A stretch of 64,000 nucleotides of DNA from CAVVSQ01 sp963848825. GTDB taxonomy: Bacteria > Planctomycetota > Planctomycetia > Gemmatales > Gemmataceae. Both the position numbers and the translations under genes were made by a program. Positions 12,501 to 21,863 of the stretch are shown here, piece after piece. The notes below the pieces were generated by a model, which did not search any database, was not told the origin of the DNA, and worked only from the letters and a program-made list of their open reading frames with translations. Numbering within the stretch: position 1 is the stretch's first letter; each line of letters opens with the position of its first letter. The stretch lies in the NCBI GenBank assembly GCA_963848825.1, contig CAWKFA010000017.1:868001-932000 (forward strand), read 5' to 3'.

Positions 12501-12833
12501 CTGGAAATGCACATGCAGCGAATCGGCCTGTTCGCTATTTTCCAGAACCTGCCCCAGGGCAACGCCGGCCGGCCCCGCGGGCTGCCAGAAATAAAGAGTA
12601 ACACCCAGCAGCACCGCCGCCGCGGCTCCAAGCCAGCGTACCAAGCTAAAATTCATGCGTCGTTTCCTTTCAACCCTGGATGGGGCCTGAGAAGAGGCTT
12701 CCTGGAACGCGGCGGTTGCCTGGGCGCGCAGTTTGGCCAGCACATCCTGGTCTGGAGGAGGCGCGCCCTTCGCCAGCGCCGACAGGAGGAAGACGATTTG
12801 CTCCTCCTCCCGGATTTCATCATTTGGGCTCAT
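3519..12833 (-). CDS. Giant membrane-anchored LolA-like/FecR/VIT/vWA/TPR protein, putative anti-sigma/surface protein (about 7 frame breaks)
   Basis: The reconstructed product is about 3,100 residues, read from 12833 down to 3519 through frame changes near 12218, 11650, 10515, 7935, 6600, 6535 and 5890. In order it has: a polar stretch of about 58 residues; one membrane helix (FSLVRWLGAAAAVLLGVTLY); a LolA/RseB-like segment (LGQVLENSEQADSLHVHFQR); a FecR-like domain (GDWLRTDARGANATAIKL to LLEGEIEVSVPAGALLDL); a VIT domain (VIEESFVNHTNAQLEGVFHF); a von Willebrand A domain with the MIDAS motif DTSAS; a low-complexity acidic/basic linker (about 9300-9760); then more than 1,500 residues of TPR-like helical repeats (for example GLANAYAGLKKTPEAVEAAG). 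It starts 31 bases after the sigma factor stop. That position and the short N-terminal part before a single helix suggest an anti-sigma factor with a huge extracytoplasmic sensor; this role is inference. Sequence joins across every break keep domain order, so one gene is favoured over several. Confidence 0.75.
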
Positions 12834-12863
12834 GGTGGGCCTCTGCCGTACGGTTCGTGGAAC

Positions 12864-13502
12864 TCAGGAGGTATTGGCCAAAGGCCTGGCGAAAGGCTTG
12901 CCGGCGCGGGCCAGCTTCGACCGCACAGCCACCTCGCTGGAACGCTCGCTGTTCGCGAGCGCCGCGACCGTCACGCCGTCGAGATAGCGTGCCGTGAGCA
13001 GCAGCGCATAATCGGCCGGCAAGAGCGCCAGGGTAGCCCGCACCCGGCTGGCCAACTCGGCGGTCAGCAACGCCTGCGGGGGCGCCGGCTGCTTATCCTC
13101 CAGCCAGGCAAGTAGTTGGTCATTGCTGGTGGCCAGCCAGGCATCGGCCTGGAGGAGGTGTTGGCCGCGCTGCTGTTTGCGAAAGTAAAGGGCCGCTTGA
13201 TTGCGGGCGATGCCGCATAGCCATAGCCAGAGCGAGCCGCGCGCGGCATCGAAGGTGGCGGCGGAACGGGCCGCCGCCAGCAGCGTCTCCTGCACGACGT
13301 CGGCCACATCCGCCCCGCGCGGTCCCAGCAACCGCGCCACGCAGCCCCAGACCCCCTCGGCATAGGCGTCATAAAGCGCTTGCCAGGCCACGACCTTGCC
13401 TTCACGCAATCCCTGCGCGATGAGCCGTTCCTCATGCTCACCCAGCATCACGTTGGCCATTGAGCAATCTAAAATAGGCCTCGTGGCGACAGTGCCGTCC
13501 AA
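12864..13502 (-). CDS. ECF-like RNA polymerase sigma factor
   Basis: A sigma-70 family protein with only regions 2 and 4. Region 2 covers LYDAYAEGVWGCVARLLG through DVVQETLLAAARSAATFD and GSLWLWLCGIARNQAALYF. Region 4 has LPADYALLLTARYLDGVTVA followed by a helix-turn-helix ending in VAVRSKLARA. At about 200 residues it is typical for an extracytoplasmic-function sigma factor. The first ATG in frame gives 212 residues. A start at the internal MANVMLG (about 13460) fits homologous lengths better, so the N-terminal 14 residues are doubtful. The next gene on the strand is the giant single-helix VIT/vWA protein, 31 bases away, so the two are almost certainly co-transcribed. The pairing suggests that the partner holds and releases this sigma factor in response to a surface signal. 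Confidence 0.88.
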   Translation of the reverse strand: MDGTVATRPILDCSMANVMLGEHEERLIAQGLREGKVVAWQALYDAYAEGVWGCVARLLGPRGADVADVVQETLLAAARSAATFDAARGSLWLWLCGIARNQAALYFRKQQRGQHLLQADAWLATSNDQLLAWLEDKQPAPPQALLTAELASRVRATLALLPADYALLLTARYLDGVTVAALANSERSSEVAVRSKLARAGKPFARPLANTS

Positions 13503-13696
13503 ATAACTAACCTACAGGTATTTGTGCGCCGGACTGAAAATGGGTCGCGCGAAAATCAAGTTTCGCCTGCTTTTGGATTTTTTGTTGGCGTGCGGGCTTT
13601 GATCTCTATAGGTTTCTTGCAATCGCGTTGCCGCCTGTTAGAATCGCGCCCGACTTGCGCGGTGGGTATTTTCTCTCTACTTGGGGGTAACTTGCT

Positions 13697-14659
13697 ATGA
13701 GATCGGCCGTGGCGGCGCTGGTGGTTTTGTTTCTGGGAAGCGGGGTATTTGGTCAAGGGCTCGATAGTTTTTACAAACTTGGGCCTGATTCCATGGAGCA
13801 GGATGGGGTGCCGCATGGCAAGATGGTTGGGCCGCTAAGCGTTGCCTGCCGGGTTTATCCCGGAACCTCTCATACCTACTGGGTCTATGTGCCCGCGCAA
13901 TACGATGCGACCAAGCCGGCGAGCCTGATGATCTTCAACGATGGTCAGGCGTTTAAAAACGACAAGGGGGATGCCCGGGCGCAGAACGTTATCGACAACC
14001 TTATTCATCGCCGCGAGATTCCCGTCATGCTCGGCGTGTTCATCAATCCCGGCAGAACGCCCGAACAACCGGAGCCGACTCCCAAGGATTGGGGCGACCG
14101 CACCACCAATCGCGGCCCGGAGTACAACACGCCGGACGACAAATATGCACGGATCATTTGCGAGGAGCTGCTGCCCGTACTCACCAAGGACTACAACATT
14201 TCCAAGGACCCCGAGCAGCATGGCATCGGCGGCGCCAGCTCCGGCGCCATCGCGGCTTTCTCCGTGGCCTGGGAACGTCCCGAGCAATTCCGCAAAGTTA
14301 TCAGCATTGTCGGCAGTTTCGTCAACCTGCGTGGCGGGTATGTTTATCCGGAGCGCGTGCTGGCGGCCGAGAAGAAGCCCATCCGCGTCTACTTTCAGGA
14401 TGGCCGCAACGACAACCGCGGCGCCGGCAAGGGCGGCGGCAACTACGACCCCAAGCGTGACTGGTTCTATCAAAATGTTCGTCTCGTCGAGGCCATGACC
14501 AAAAAAGGCTACGACGTCAATTACACCTGGGGCATCGGCTTGCACGGCCAGAAGCAAGGGGTGCGCATTCTCCCCGAGATGATGCGCTGGCTATGGCGCG
14601 ATCATCCCGTCTCGGTGGATGTCCGCGATACCGTGGAACGCTCGTTCAACCGTCCTTGA
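13697..14659 (+). CDS. Secreted esterase, alpha/beta-hydrolase of the esterase-D/enterochelin-esterase type
   Basis: The protein has 320 residues and starts with a signal peptide (MRSAVAALVVLFLGSGVFGQ). The body matches the putative esterase family: HTYWVYVPAQYDATKPASLM is the first strand region, and the nucleophile serine is in GIGGASSGAIAAF. A later aspartate in VYFQDGRND and a histidine in IGLHGQKQG can complete the triad. Such enzymes hydrolyse esters of siderophores, feruloyl groups or small acyl compounds; the substrate cannot be told from sequence. A purine-rich GGGGG lies 11 bases before the ATG. It is transcribed away from the sigma factor gene and ends just before a repeat array. 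The frame is unbroken. Confidence 0.85.
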   Translation: MRSAVAALVVLFLGSGVFGQGLDSFYKLGPDSMEQDGVPHGKMVGPLSVACRVYPGTSHTYWVYVPAQYDATKPASLMIFNDGQAFKNDKGDARAQNVIDNLIHRREIPVMLGVFINPGRTPEQPEPTPKDWGDRTTNRGPEYNTPDDKYARIICEELLPVLTKDYNISKDPEQHGIGGASSGAIAAFSVAWERPEQFRKVISIVGSFVNLRGGYVYPERVLAAEKKPIRVYFQDGRNDNRGAGKGGGNYDPKRDWFYQNVRLVEAMTKKGYDVNYTWGIGLHGQKQGVRILPEMMRWLWRDHPVSVDVRDTVERSFNRP

Positions 14660-14661
14660 GG

Positions 14662-14890
14662 ATCAGCGCGGGTACCCTCGAGCGTAATCGCGCTGACCCA
14701 CCGAAATATACGGAGTGGGTCAGCGCGGGTACCCTCGAGCGTCTGTAAGGTGGGTCGAGCGTAATCGCGCTGACCCACCGAAATATACGGAGGCGGGGCA
14801 GATAGACGCGAACGCGGGGATGAATTTTCGTTTGACGGGGCGATGGCTTCGTGTGTTTCGGTGGGTCAGCGCGATTACGCTCGACCCACC
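14662..14890. repeat. Palindromic intergenic repeat array (GTGGGTCAGCGCG family)
   Basis: Two exact direct copies of a 36-base unit lie at 14679-14714 and 14756-14791, sharing AGCGTAATCGCGCTGACCCA and the tail CGAAATATACGG. An inverted copy lies at 14856-14883. Variants with GGTCAGCGCGGGTACCCTCG occur at 14664 and 14718. Each unit is itself close to palindromic (GTGGGTC...GACCCAC), so transcripts could fold into strong hairpins. The array fills the whole gap between two convergent esterase genes and may act as a bidirectional terminator. It resembles REP-type elements. Confidence 0.85.
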
Positions 14891-14895
14891 CTACA

Positions 14896-15872
14896 TTACG
14901 GCTTTTTGCCAGGTAGCAGGTATTTGTCGAACCAATCCGCCAGGGTGGGGATGTCCTTGTCCATTTGGGCCCAGCCATGGCCGGCGCCCTTTTTGACGAT
15001 GAGTTCCGCGGGGACGCCGGCCTTTTTAAGCTGGGCGATCATGATTTCCGCTTGCTGGATCGGCACCAGTTTGTCGGCATCGCCATGAATGATGCAGGTC
15101 GGCGCGGAATCTTTGGTGACGTGGTAGGCCGGGGATATCTTTTTGCCGATCTCGCGGCGTTTGCTTTCGTCGAGCACCAGATTGAAGGAGCGGGTGATCT
15201 TGTCCAGTTCCTGAAAGTCAAAAGGCGCCTTGAAGGCCTCCAGCGTGCCGCGGCCCAGGGAGACTTTGCCCTGCTCGCCGTAGTTAAGAAAATCCGTTGG
15301 CGGGAAAAAGCAGGCGACAGCTTGTACCCGGCTGGAGAAGCGGTCGATCGGATCGGTTGCCTTGGCGTCCCCCTCCCGGCCGGTGGTTCCCTGCATGAGC
15401 GATAAGTGGCCGCCCGCGGAACCACCCGCGATGCCGATGTGGTCGGGGTCAATGTGAAAATCCTTGCGCGAGAGCGAATGTAACGGAGCGCGCGCTGCAT
15501 GTCGTCCACCGCATCGGGAATGGTGTAGCGAGGCTGGCTGCCGTGAACGACCGCGAAGACGGTATAGCCGCGCTGCACGAGGGGCTTGATAAAGGTGAGA
15601 TTGATGGCGCGGTGATCGGACACCCAGCCGCCGCTGACGGCGAAGACGATGCTGGCGCCGTTGGCATCTTTCTTGGGTGTGAAGACGTCCATGGTGAGCG
15701 CGGTGCCGAACTTGCGCCCGTAAATCACGTCCTCCTGACGAGTTGGCAAGTCGTCCGCGCTGGTTTGCGCCAGGACGGTCGGCGCGAAAGCAGCACCCGG
15801 GCCCGCTGGAGCAAACACCATCACGAGCGGCAGCGCGATGCCCAAATACCAACGGCACATTTGACATAACAT
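14896..15872 (-). CDS. Secreted alpha/beta hydrolase, BD-FAE/lipase-like (one frame break)
   Basis: The N-terminal part (15872 down to about 15475) encodes a signal peptide (IALPLVMVFAPAGPGAAFA), then DVIYGRKFGTALTMDVFTPK and the oxyanion-region strand ASIVFAVSGGWVSD. The remainder lies in a shifted frame: DHIGIAGGSAGGHLSL carries the nucleophile serine (GGSAGG), PTCIIHGDADKLVPIQQ the acidic residue, and KKGAGHGWAQM the histidine. The break near 15475 joins YIRSR to KDFHIDPDHIG. The full product is about 325 residues, typical for this carboxylesterase/feruloyl-esterase-like family, and is exported. It converges on the other esterase across the repeat array and is divergent from the histidine kinase gene. 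Confidence 0.83.
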
Positions 15873-16015
15873 CTTGTAGCTCTTTCAGATAGGGTTTGAT
15901 TTTCCGCGTTGCCTGTAACCGCGAGCGCAAGCATTATTATATTGATGCGCGGCTGCGGAGTGCCGAACTTTGGGCCATAAAAAAGGCTATACTGGAGGAA
16001 TATCTTTACCAAGGG

Positions 16016-18092
16016 ATGGGCGCGGCGAGTCCGCGCCTGACGAAACGCCAGGACTTTCGGCTGCGGTGGGGCCAGGTAATGTTGAGCGCGCTCAAACAAG
16101 GTTTGGCAGGCGGGGCGGCGACCGCCGCGCTGTTCGCCGTCTATGCGCTCATCCGTCAGGGCAGCGTTGGCTTGGAAACCTTGCTGGCGGTCAGTGTCCT
16201 TGGCATCAGCGCCATGTCGGCCACGGCTTTTATCCTGGCCCGGCGCCATGAAGTTGCAAAACCCGCTGCCAGCGTGCCCGTGCCGCTGGCGCCGCCGAGC
16301 GGCGCCATTGACCGTGATACGTCACACCTGGCACGCATGGAGAAAACCCTCGGTCAACGGAACGCCGAGCTGTCGCTTGCCAAAGAACGGCTGCGGCAGG
16401 CTGAGCGTTGACATGGACCGGCTCAAAAAGAGTTATTTCGAGCTTTATCACAAGGCACCCGTGATGTATTTCAGCCTCGACGGCGAGGGCAAACTGGTCA
16501 CGGTGAATGATACGCTGGTCGCCACCCTCGGTTATACCCGGGAGGAGTTGACGGGGCGTTCTTATAAGGACTTGTTGGCACCGGCGGCCCGTGGGGACTG
16601 GGAGAAGCACGCGCCGGCCAATGGGCGGGCAGGGGACCAGGCCCTGGCTTTGAAAGAAGAAACGGAGACTTTGTGGCAAACCCGGAAGGGGGCGCCGCTG
16701 GACATATGGATTCGCAGTGTTCCGGTTTATAACGCCGAGGGCCGGTTTGAACGCTATCGTAGCGCGGCCCTGGATCTGACGGAACGCAATCGTTTGGCCA
16801 AGGAGCTGCGCACGCGTGGCGACGAGCTGGAACGCAGCAATTCCTGGCTGCGGGTTGTTAATAGGGAACTGGAGGAGTTTACCCACGTCGTCTCGCACGA
16901 CCTGAAGGAGCCCTTGCGGACCTTGCAGGCCTACAGCAATATTCTCGCGGAAGATTATTCCGGACAACTGGGGCCGGACGGCTTTCAATACATCAATCAT
17001 CTCATCAAGGCCAGCCGCCGGCTGGGCATCTTGATCGATGATCTTTTGGCGCTGAGCCAGGCGGGCCGCGTCAAGGGTGTCTTGCAAGTCTTTGATTTGA
17101 TCGAGGCGGTGGCCACGGTGCGGAATGACCTGGTCGGCCTTATCCAGCGCCAGGAAGCCACGCTGCTGACGGAAGGGTCGTTGCCAACCGTGAGCGGCGA
17201 TCAAAAACGCATCACCCAGCTCCTTACCAACCTGGTAACCAACGCGCCTCAAATACAACAAAAACCCGGTCCCTCAGGTCGTCATTGGCCAGCTTGCCGA
17301 GTTGCCGCCCGGCGCTCCGGCTGACCTCGACCCGGGCCACGTTTTGCTTTATGTGCGCGACAACGGCATCGGCATCGATTCGCCTTTCCATGACAAGATC
17401 TTTGGCATTTTCCGCCGCTTGCACGAGTCCGAGGAGTATGAAGGCACGGGCGCCGGGCTGGCCATCTGCAAAAAGATCGTCGAGGCCCACGGCGGCCGTA
17501 TCTGGGTCGCGAGTACGCTCGGGCAGGGCGCGACCTTTTACTTCAGTTTGCCGCGCCCGGCCGTCGCCGGCAGGACTGGACAGGCGGCCAACGGCACGCT
17601 CCGCCACAAAATCGCGCCCGTCAAACCTGTCGAAGACATGGAAGGCAAAGTTCGCCCGCGCGGCGAGCGGCCCGCGGGCTTGCCGGACCTGGGCAGGACT
17701 CGAGTGCTGCTGGTGGAGGACAAGGTCGACATGGGACTGCTGATTCAGCGCCTGTGCAAAAAGTCGGGGCTGAACGTCACCTACTACACCAATGCCGAGG
17801 AAGCCTGGGATTATTTGCAGACGCACACGCCGGACCTGCTGCTCTTCGATATCGAACTGCCGGGCATGTCGGGTATCGAGTTGTGCCAAAAAGTTCGAGA
17901 TAAGCTGGGCGCACGGCCGTGCCAATTGTGCTTTTTTGCAGCGACCAGGACGCCGACACGACGGCGCGGTTGTACGCGGCCGGGGCCAGCCATATCCTTT
18001 CCAAGGAACTGCTCGTCGAGCCGGCTCAGTGGCAGTTGAAGTTGAAGGAGATTTTGAATGCCGGCGAGCGCGCGGAGGAACGGGGCGGATGA
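16016..18092 (+). CDS. Membrane PAS sensor histidine kinase with C-terminal receiver domain (three frame breaks)
   Basis: Order of parts: two membrane helices (GLAGGAATAALFAVYALIRQ and GLETLLAVSVLGISAMSATA); a short coiled coil; a PAS domain (KAPVMYFSLDGEGKLVTVND); a second coiled coil; a HisKA domain with the phospho-acceptor in VSHDLKEPLRTLQAYSNIL; a HATPase domain with DNGIGI and GTGAGLAICKKIVEAHGG; then a receiver domain with the acceptor aspartate in LLLFDIELPGMSG. The frame changes near 16408, 17250 (in the N-box region) and 17925 (late receiver). Allowing for these, the product is about 690 residues. It autophosphorylates on histidine and can pass phosphate to its own receiver; the output partner is unknown. 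The start is uncertain: ATG 16016 and 16079 are both possible. The stop TGA overlaps the folC ATG by ATGA (18089-18092). Confidence 0.82.
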
Positions 18093-19409
18093 CGTACGAA
18101 CAGGCCATGGAGTTTTGGTTCGGCCGCATCAACTATGAAGTAAAAGCTCCCCGGCCCAGCGATCTTTCCCTGGATCGCATGCGGCTGCTACTCGATTTAC
18201 TCGGCAATCCGCAGGCTCAATTCAAAATCATCCATATCGCGGGCAGCAAGGGCAAGGGCTCCACGTCGGCCATGCTGGCGTCCATACTGGGGCGGGCGGG
18301 GCTGCGCACCGGCCTATTCACCTCGCCACATCTCGTGGCCGTCGAGGAAAGAATCCAGGTGGACCGCGTGCCCCTGGCGCGGGATGAACTGGTTCGTTTG
18401 ATCGAAGAGATTCGCGCCTGCACCGGGCCACGGACAATCTGGACCAGAAATTAACGTTCTTCGAGATTGCCACGGCCCTGGGATTTTTGCATTTCGCCCG
18501 GCGGCGTATCGACGTGGCCGTGGTCGAGGTCGGGCTTGGTGGCAGATTTGATTCGACGAACGTGTGCCAGCCGGTGCTGACCATCATCACCAGCATCAGT
18601 TTCGATCATATGCAATATCTGGGTGATACGCTCGCCCAGATTGCCATGGAAAAGGCCGGCATTATTAAAGCCGGCGTCCCGTGCGTGAGTGGCGTGCGTG
18701 CCCCCGAGCGCGGGCGGTAATTGAACGAACTTGCCGCGAGCGCGGCGCGATCCGCTGAGGCAGATCGACGACACCTTTCGTTTTAACCATGAGCCGGGCA
18801 CTATTGGCGCCGCCCTGGATAAGTCGGCGCGGCTGACGGTGACCGCGGGCCGGCAATGGCCCACGATGAACATCGGTCTCGTCGGCGCCCATCAGGCGGC
18901 CAACGCGGCCCTGGCGGTCGTGGCGGTGGAGGAACTGGCGGCTCTTGGTCTGGCGATTAGCGATGAAGCGGTGGCCCTGGGTCTGGCGACGGTAGAGTGG
19001 CCAGCGCGCCTGGAGGTCATGGGACGACAGCCCCTGGTATTGCTCGATTGTGCTCACAATGTCGCGTCCGCCGAGGCCCTGGCGCAGACCCTGGACACGT
19101 CGGTATCGCTTGCCAACGGCCGTCGCTACCTGATCTTCGCGGGCAGCGATGATAAAGACCTGGCGGGAATGTTGCGGGTGCTGGCCCCACGCTTCGATCA
19201 CCTCGCGCTAACGCGTTTTGCCCCCAGCCCACGCACCGTGCCGCCCGAAAAACTGGCGAAGTTGGTGCCCCCGGGCACGTCTTGCGAGCTATTCGAGTCG
19301 GCGGCCTCGGCGTGGCAAAGCATCCGCGCACGCGCTGGCGAATGACATGATCTGCGTGACCGGATCGGTGTTTCTGGCGGGGGAATTGCGGCCGGTGTTA
19401 TTGGGCTGA
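18089..19409 (+). CDS. folC: Folylpolyglutamate synthase/dihydrofolate synthase (three frame breaks)
   Basis: FolC adds glutamate to folates, and often also makes dihydrofolate from dihydropteroate. The Mur-ligase fold is clear: P-loop IAGSKGKGSTSAM, then GLFTSPHLVAVEERIQV, VAVVEVGLGGRFDSTN, SISFDHMQYLGDTLAQIAMEKAGIIK (a match longer than needed to identify FolC), and the C-terminal domain motifs ARLEVMGRQPLVLLDCAHN and CVTGSVFLAGE. The frame changes near 18425, 18712 and 19335. Reconstructed length is about 440 residues, normal for FolC. Breaks in a gene this important favour sequence indels. The ATG overlaps the upstream kinase stop, so the two are translationally coupled. Confidence 0.9.
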
Positions 19410-19573
19410 AGGAGCCGTCCTGTTTTGGGATAGGCCCTAACCCGCAGCAACATCCCTTGAGTTCAAAAAACTCGAATCTTCCCCGACATTCTGTATAAAA
19501 ATGCCGGTTGGACGCCGGGCAGTGTGGTGACGGGAGTCTGTCAATTGGGCTTGCCCGGGAACTGGACGCTTAC

Positions 19574-19580
19574 AGGAGGT
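19574..19580 (+). promoter_or_regulatory. Ribosome-binding site that fixes the start at 19589
   Basis: AGGAGGT, a near-perfect Shine-Dalgarno sequence, lies eight bases ahead of ATG 19589. The frame is open further upstream to 19508, but only this ATG has such a site and it places a signal peptide at the N-terminus. Confidence 0.85.
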
Positions 19581-19588
19581 TTGAATTC

Positions 19589-20140
19589 ATGGGGCGACTT
19601 GAAAGCAAGATGCTGCTCGCTGGTTTATTGATTTTGGGATCAGCCACGTCTTCGCAGGCGTGGTGGGGTTGGGGCCCGCGCTGGTGGGGCTATGGGCCCT
19701 CCTATTACACGCCGGTTTATTATTACTATCCGACCTACCCGGTGTGCCTCGCGCCGCTCCCCGTGGCGATGGCGCAACCCCCGTCCGGCGCCGCGCCGGT
19801 GCAAAAGCTTGGCGAGTCGCCGCGCGCTGCCTCGCCCAAGGAGCCGCCGACTTCAGCGGACATGATGAAAAAGGGCCCGACGATTATCGAGTCCCGCTCG
19901 CTGGGGGGTGCTTACGCTCAATTGGGCAATGCCAAGGAGCGTTGCAAGGTCGGCTTCTGGAACCTTACCGGTCGTGACGTGACCCTGAAAATTGACGGCC
20001 AACCCCGTGTGCTCGCCAAAAACCGCGCCATGACGCTCGATCTTGAGCGTTCTTTTACCTGGCAACTCGATCTCGGTGATGCCGTCACGGAGCGGGTGCC
20101 CGAGGAGCAACCATTTCACGAAGTGATTCTTCGCCAATAA
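19589..20140 (+). CDS. Small secreted protein with aromatic-rich N-terminal region, function unknown
   Basis: The protein has 183 residues. A signal peptide (MLLAGLLILGSATSSQA) is followed by WWGWGPRWWGYGPSYY and a run of Tyr/Pro, then a Pro/Ala-rich linker. The C-terminal half (about residues 95-183) looks like a compact beta domain: CKVGFWNLTGRDVTLKIDGQ, then VLAKNRAMTLDLERSFTWQL. I do not recognise the domain. Its pattern of alternating strands suggests a small beta-sandwich, as seen in many planctomycete secreted proteins. It stands alone between folC and a convergent sigma-54 regulator. The strong ribosome-binding site argues that it is well expressed. Confidence 0.8.
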   Translation: MGRLESKMLLAGLLILGSATSSQAWWGWGPRWWGYGPSYYTPVYYYYPTYPVCLAPLPVAMAQPPSGAAPVQKLGESPRAASPKEPPTSADMMKKGPTIIESRSLGGAYAQLGNAKERCKVGFWNLTGRDVTLKIDGQPRVLAKNRAMTLDLERSFTWQLDLGDAVTERVPEEQPFHEVILRQ

Positions 20141-20222
20141 GCGGGCTGTCGGTTCTTGCCGGCCGTGGAGTTTAGGAAGCGCGGATGAAAGTCCGCGCTA
20201 CTTAAAATGCCCGGCGGCAGGG

Positions 20223-21778
20223 TCAAGGGGTTTTCTCCTGGTCGCCTTCCGCGAGTCCTTCCAGCCCGAGTTTCTTCATCTTTCTGCGTAGCATTTCGGC
20301 TTTGATGCCCATGAGTTTCGCGGCGCCGTTGAGATCGTTGTTGGCCTCGTGGAGGGCGGCGCGGATTTTGTCCTGAAGCTTCCAATCTTGCATCACCCGG
20401 TAAAGAGTGCGTTCGCCGATGCCGAGGATGCGGGCCGCTTCTTCGCGATTGCCTGCCGTTTGCTCCAGGGTCCGCAAGGTGTAATAGCGCTCGATTTCAC
20501 TGAGCGGACGGCCGATCAGGTTGTCCGGACCGGTCGGCACGGCCATTGTTGAGGGGCATTTTCTTCAGCGTGTCCCCTTCCTGCAGGTCGTCCAAATTAA
20601 GAATGCCGTCCACGTCTTGCACCACCATGCTCTCGATCATATTGCGCAATTCGCGGACGTTGCCCGGCCAATCGTAGAGAGCCATTACCTTGCGCAGGGG
20701 CTCCGCGACGCCGGTGACTTTTTTGCCGTGCCGCTCGTTGAATTCCTTCAAAAAGTGAGCATACAGGAGGGGCACGTCTTCACGCCGCTCGCGCAGCGGC
20801 GGCAGCTTGATGGTCACGACCTTGAGCCGAAAATACAAGTCCTGGCGAAAGGTCCCTGACGCCACCGCTGCCTCCAGGTCGCGATTGGTGGCCGAGAGCA
20901 AGCGCACGTTCGTTTTGATGGGGTCGTTGCTGCCGATACGCAAGACTTCTTGATCCTCCAGGACGCGCAGCAATTTGGCCTGGAGGCTCAGGGGCATGTC
21001 GCCGACTTCATCCAAAAACAGGGTGCCGCCGTTGGCATGTTCAAAGCGCCCTTTGCGCACCCGGTCCGCGCCGGTAAACGATCCCGCCTCGTGGCCGAAC
21101 AATTCATCCTCGAGCAGGTTCTCATTGAGGGCGGTGCAGTTCATGGCCACGAAATTCTTGTTCTTGCGGGGACTATTGTTGTGAATGGCCTTGGCGACGA
21201 GTTCCTTGCCGGTGCCCGTTTCTCCCTGGATCAGCACCGTGGCGGCCGTCGGCGCGATGCTTTTGAGCTTTTTGAGGACGTCGTGCATCCGTGAGCTATT
21301 GCCGACCATGCCCTCGAAGCCAAATTTCTCATCGAGCTGCTCCTGCAATTGCTTGTTGGCGCGTTTGAGGTGAAAACGCTCGGCTGCCTTGTCGACCATG
21401 GCGCGCAAGTTCGGCCAGGTTGACCGGCTTTTGCAAATAATTGACGGCGCCGGCCTTCATGGCCGCCACCGCGGTCTGCACGTCGCCATGCCCCGTGATA
21501 ACAACCACTTCGCTATCCGGCAGTTCCTCGCGGACCTTGCGAACGATGGCCAGGCCATCCATGCCGTCCATTTTGAGATCGGTCAGAATAACGTCCGGTT
21601 CGTCTCTTTCGATGATCTTTGCGCCGCCATGCCCACTGGTGGCGACGAGGCACTGGTAGCCCACCCGCTCCAGGCTCTCGGCCACGACATCCGCGTGGTT
21701 GGCTTCATCATCGATAATCAGCAGCTTCAAACCTTCGCCAAGGTTTTTTGAGGCATTTTGTGGGCGTGGTCGGTCCAT
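20223..21778 (-). CDS. Sigma-54-dependent response regulator, NtrC/AtoC type, with tandem Fis-like HTH (two frame breaks)
   Basis: The N-terminal receiver (LKLLIIDDEANHADVVAESL) has its phospho-acceptor in DVILTDLKMDGMDG and the conserved lysine in NYLQKPVN. A frame change near 21405 leads into the AAA+ domain: Walker A GETGTGKELVAKAIH, the sigma-54 contact loop as GSFTGA, Walker B GGTLFLDEVGDMP, arginine-finger region DLYFRLKV, and PGNVRELRNMIES. A second change near 20540 leads to the C-terminus, which has a Fis-type helix-turn-helix (NREEAARILGIGERTLYRVM) followed by a second similar unit (NDLNGAAKLMGIKAEMLRRK). Reconstructed length is about 518 residues. It activates transcription by RNA polymerase carrying sigma-54. 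The contact loop has Ser in place of Ala in GAFTGA. It follows hrpB on the same strand by 85 bases. Confidence 0.88.
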
Positions 21779-21863
21779 ACGCTCGGCGGTCCCGGGAAAA
21801 ATTGGCGCTACGTTTGCTTTATTCTATGGGAGCGGGCAGTTTGGTTCATTATCAGGATTCAGG

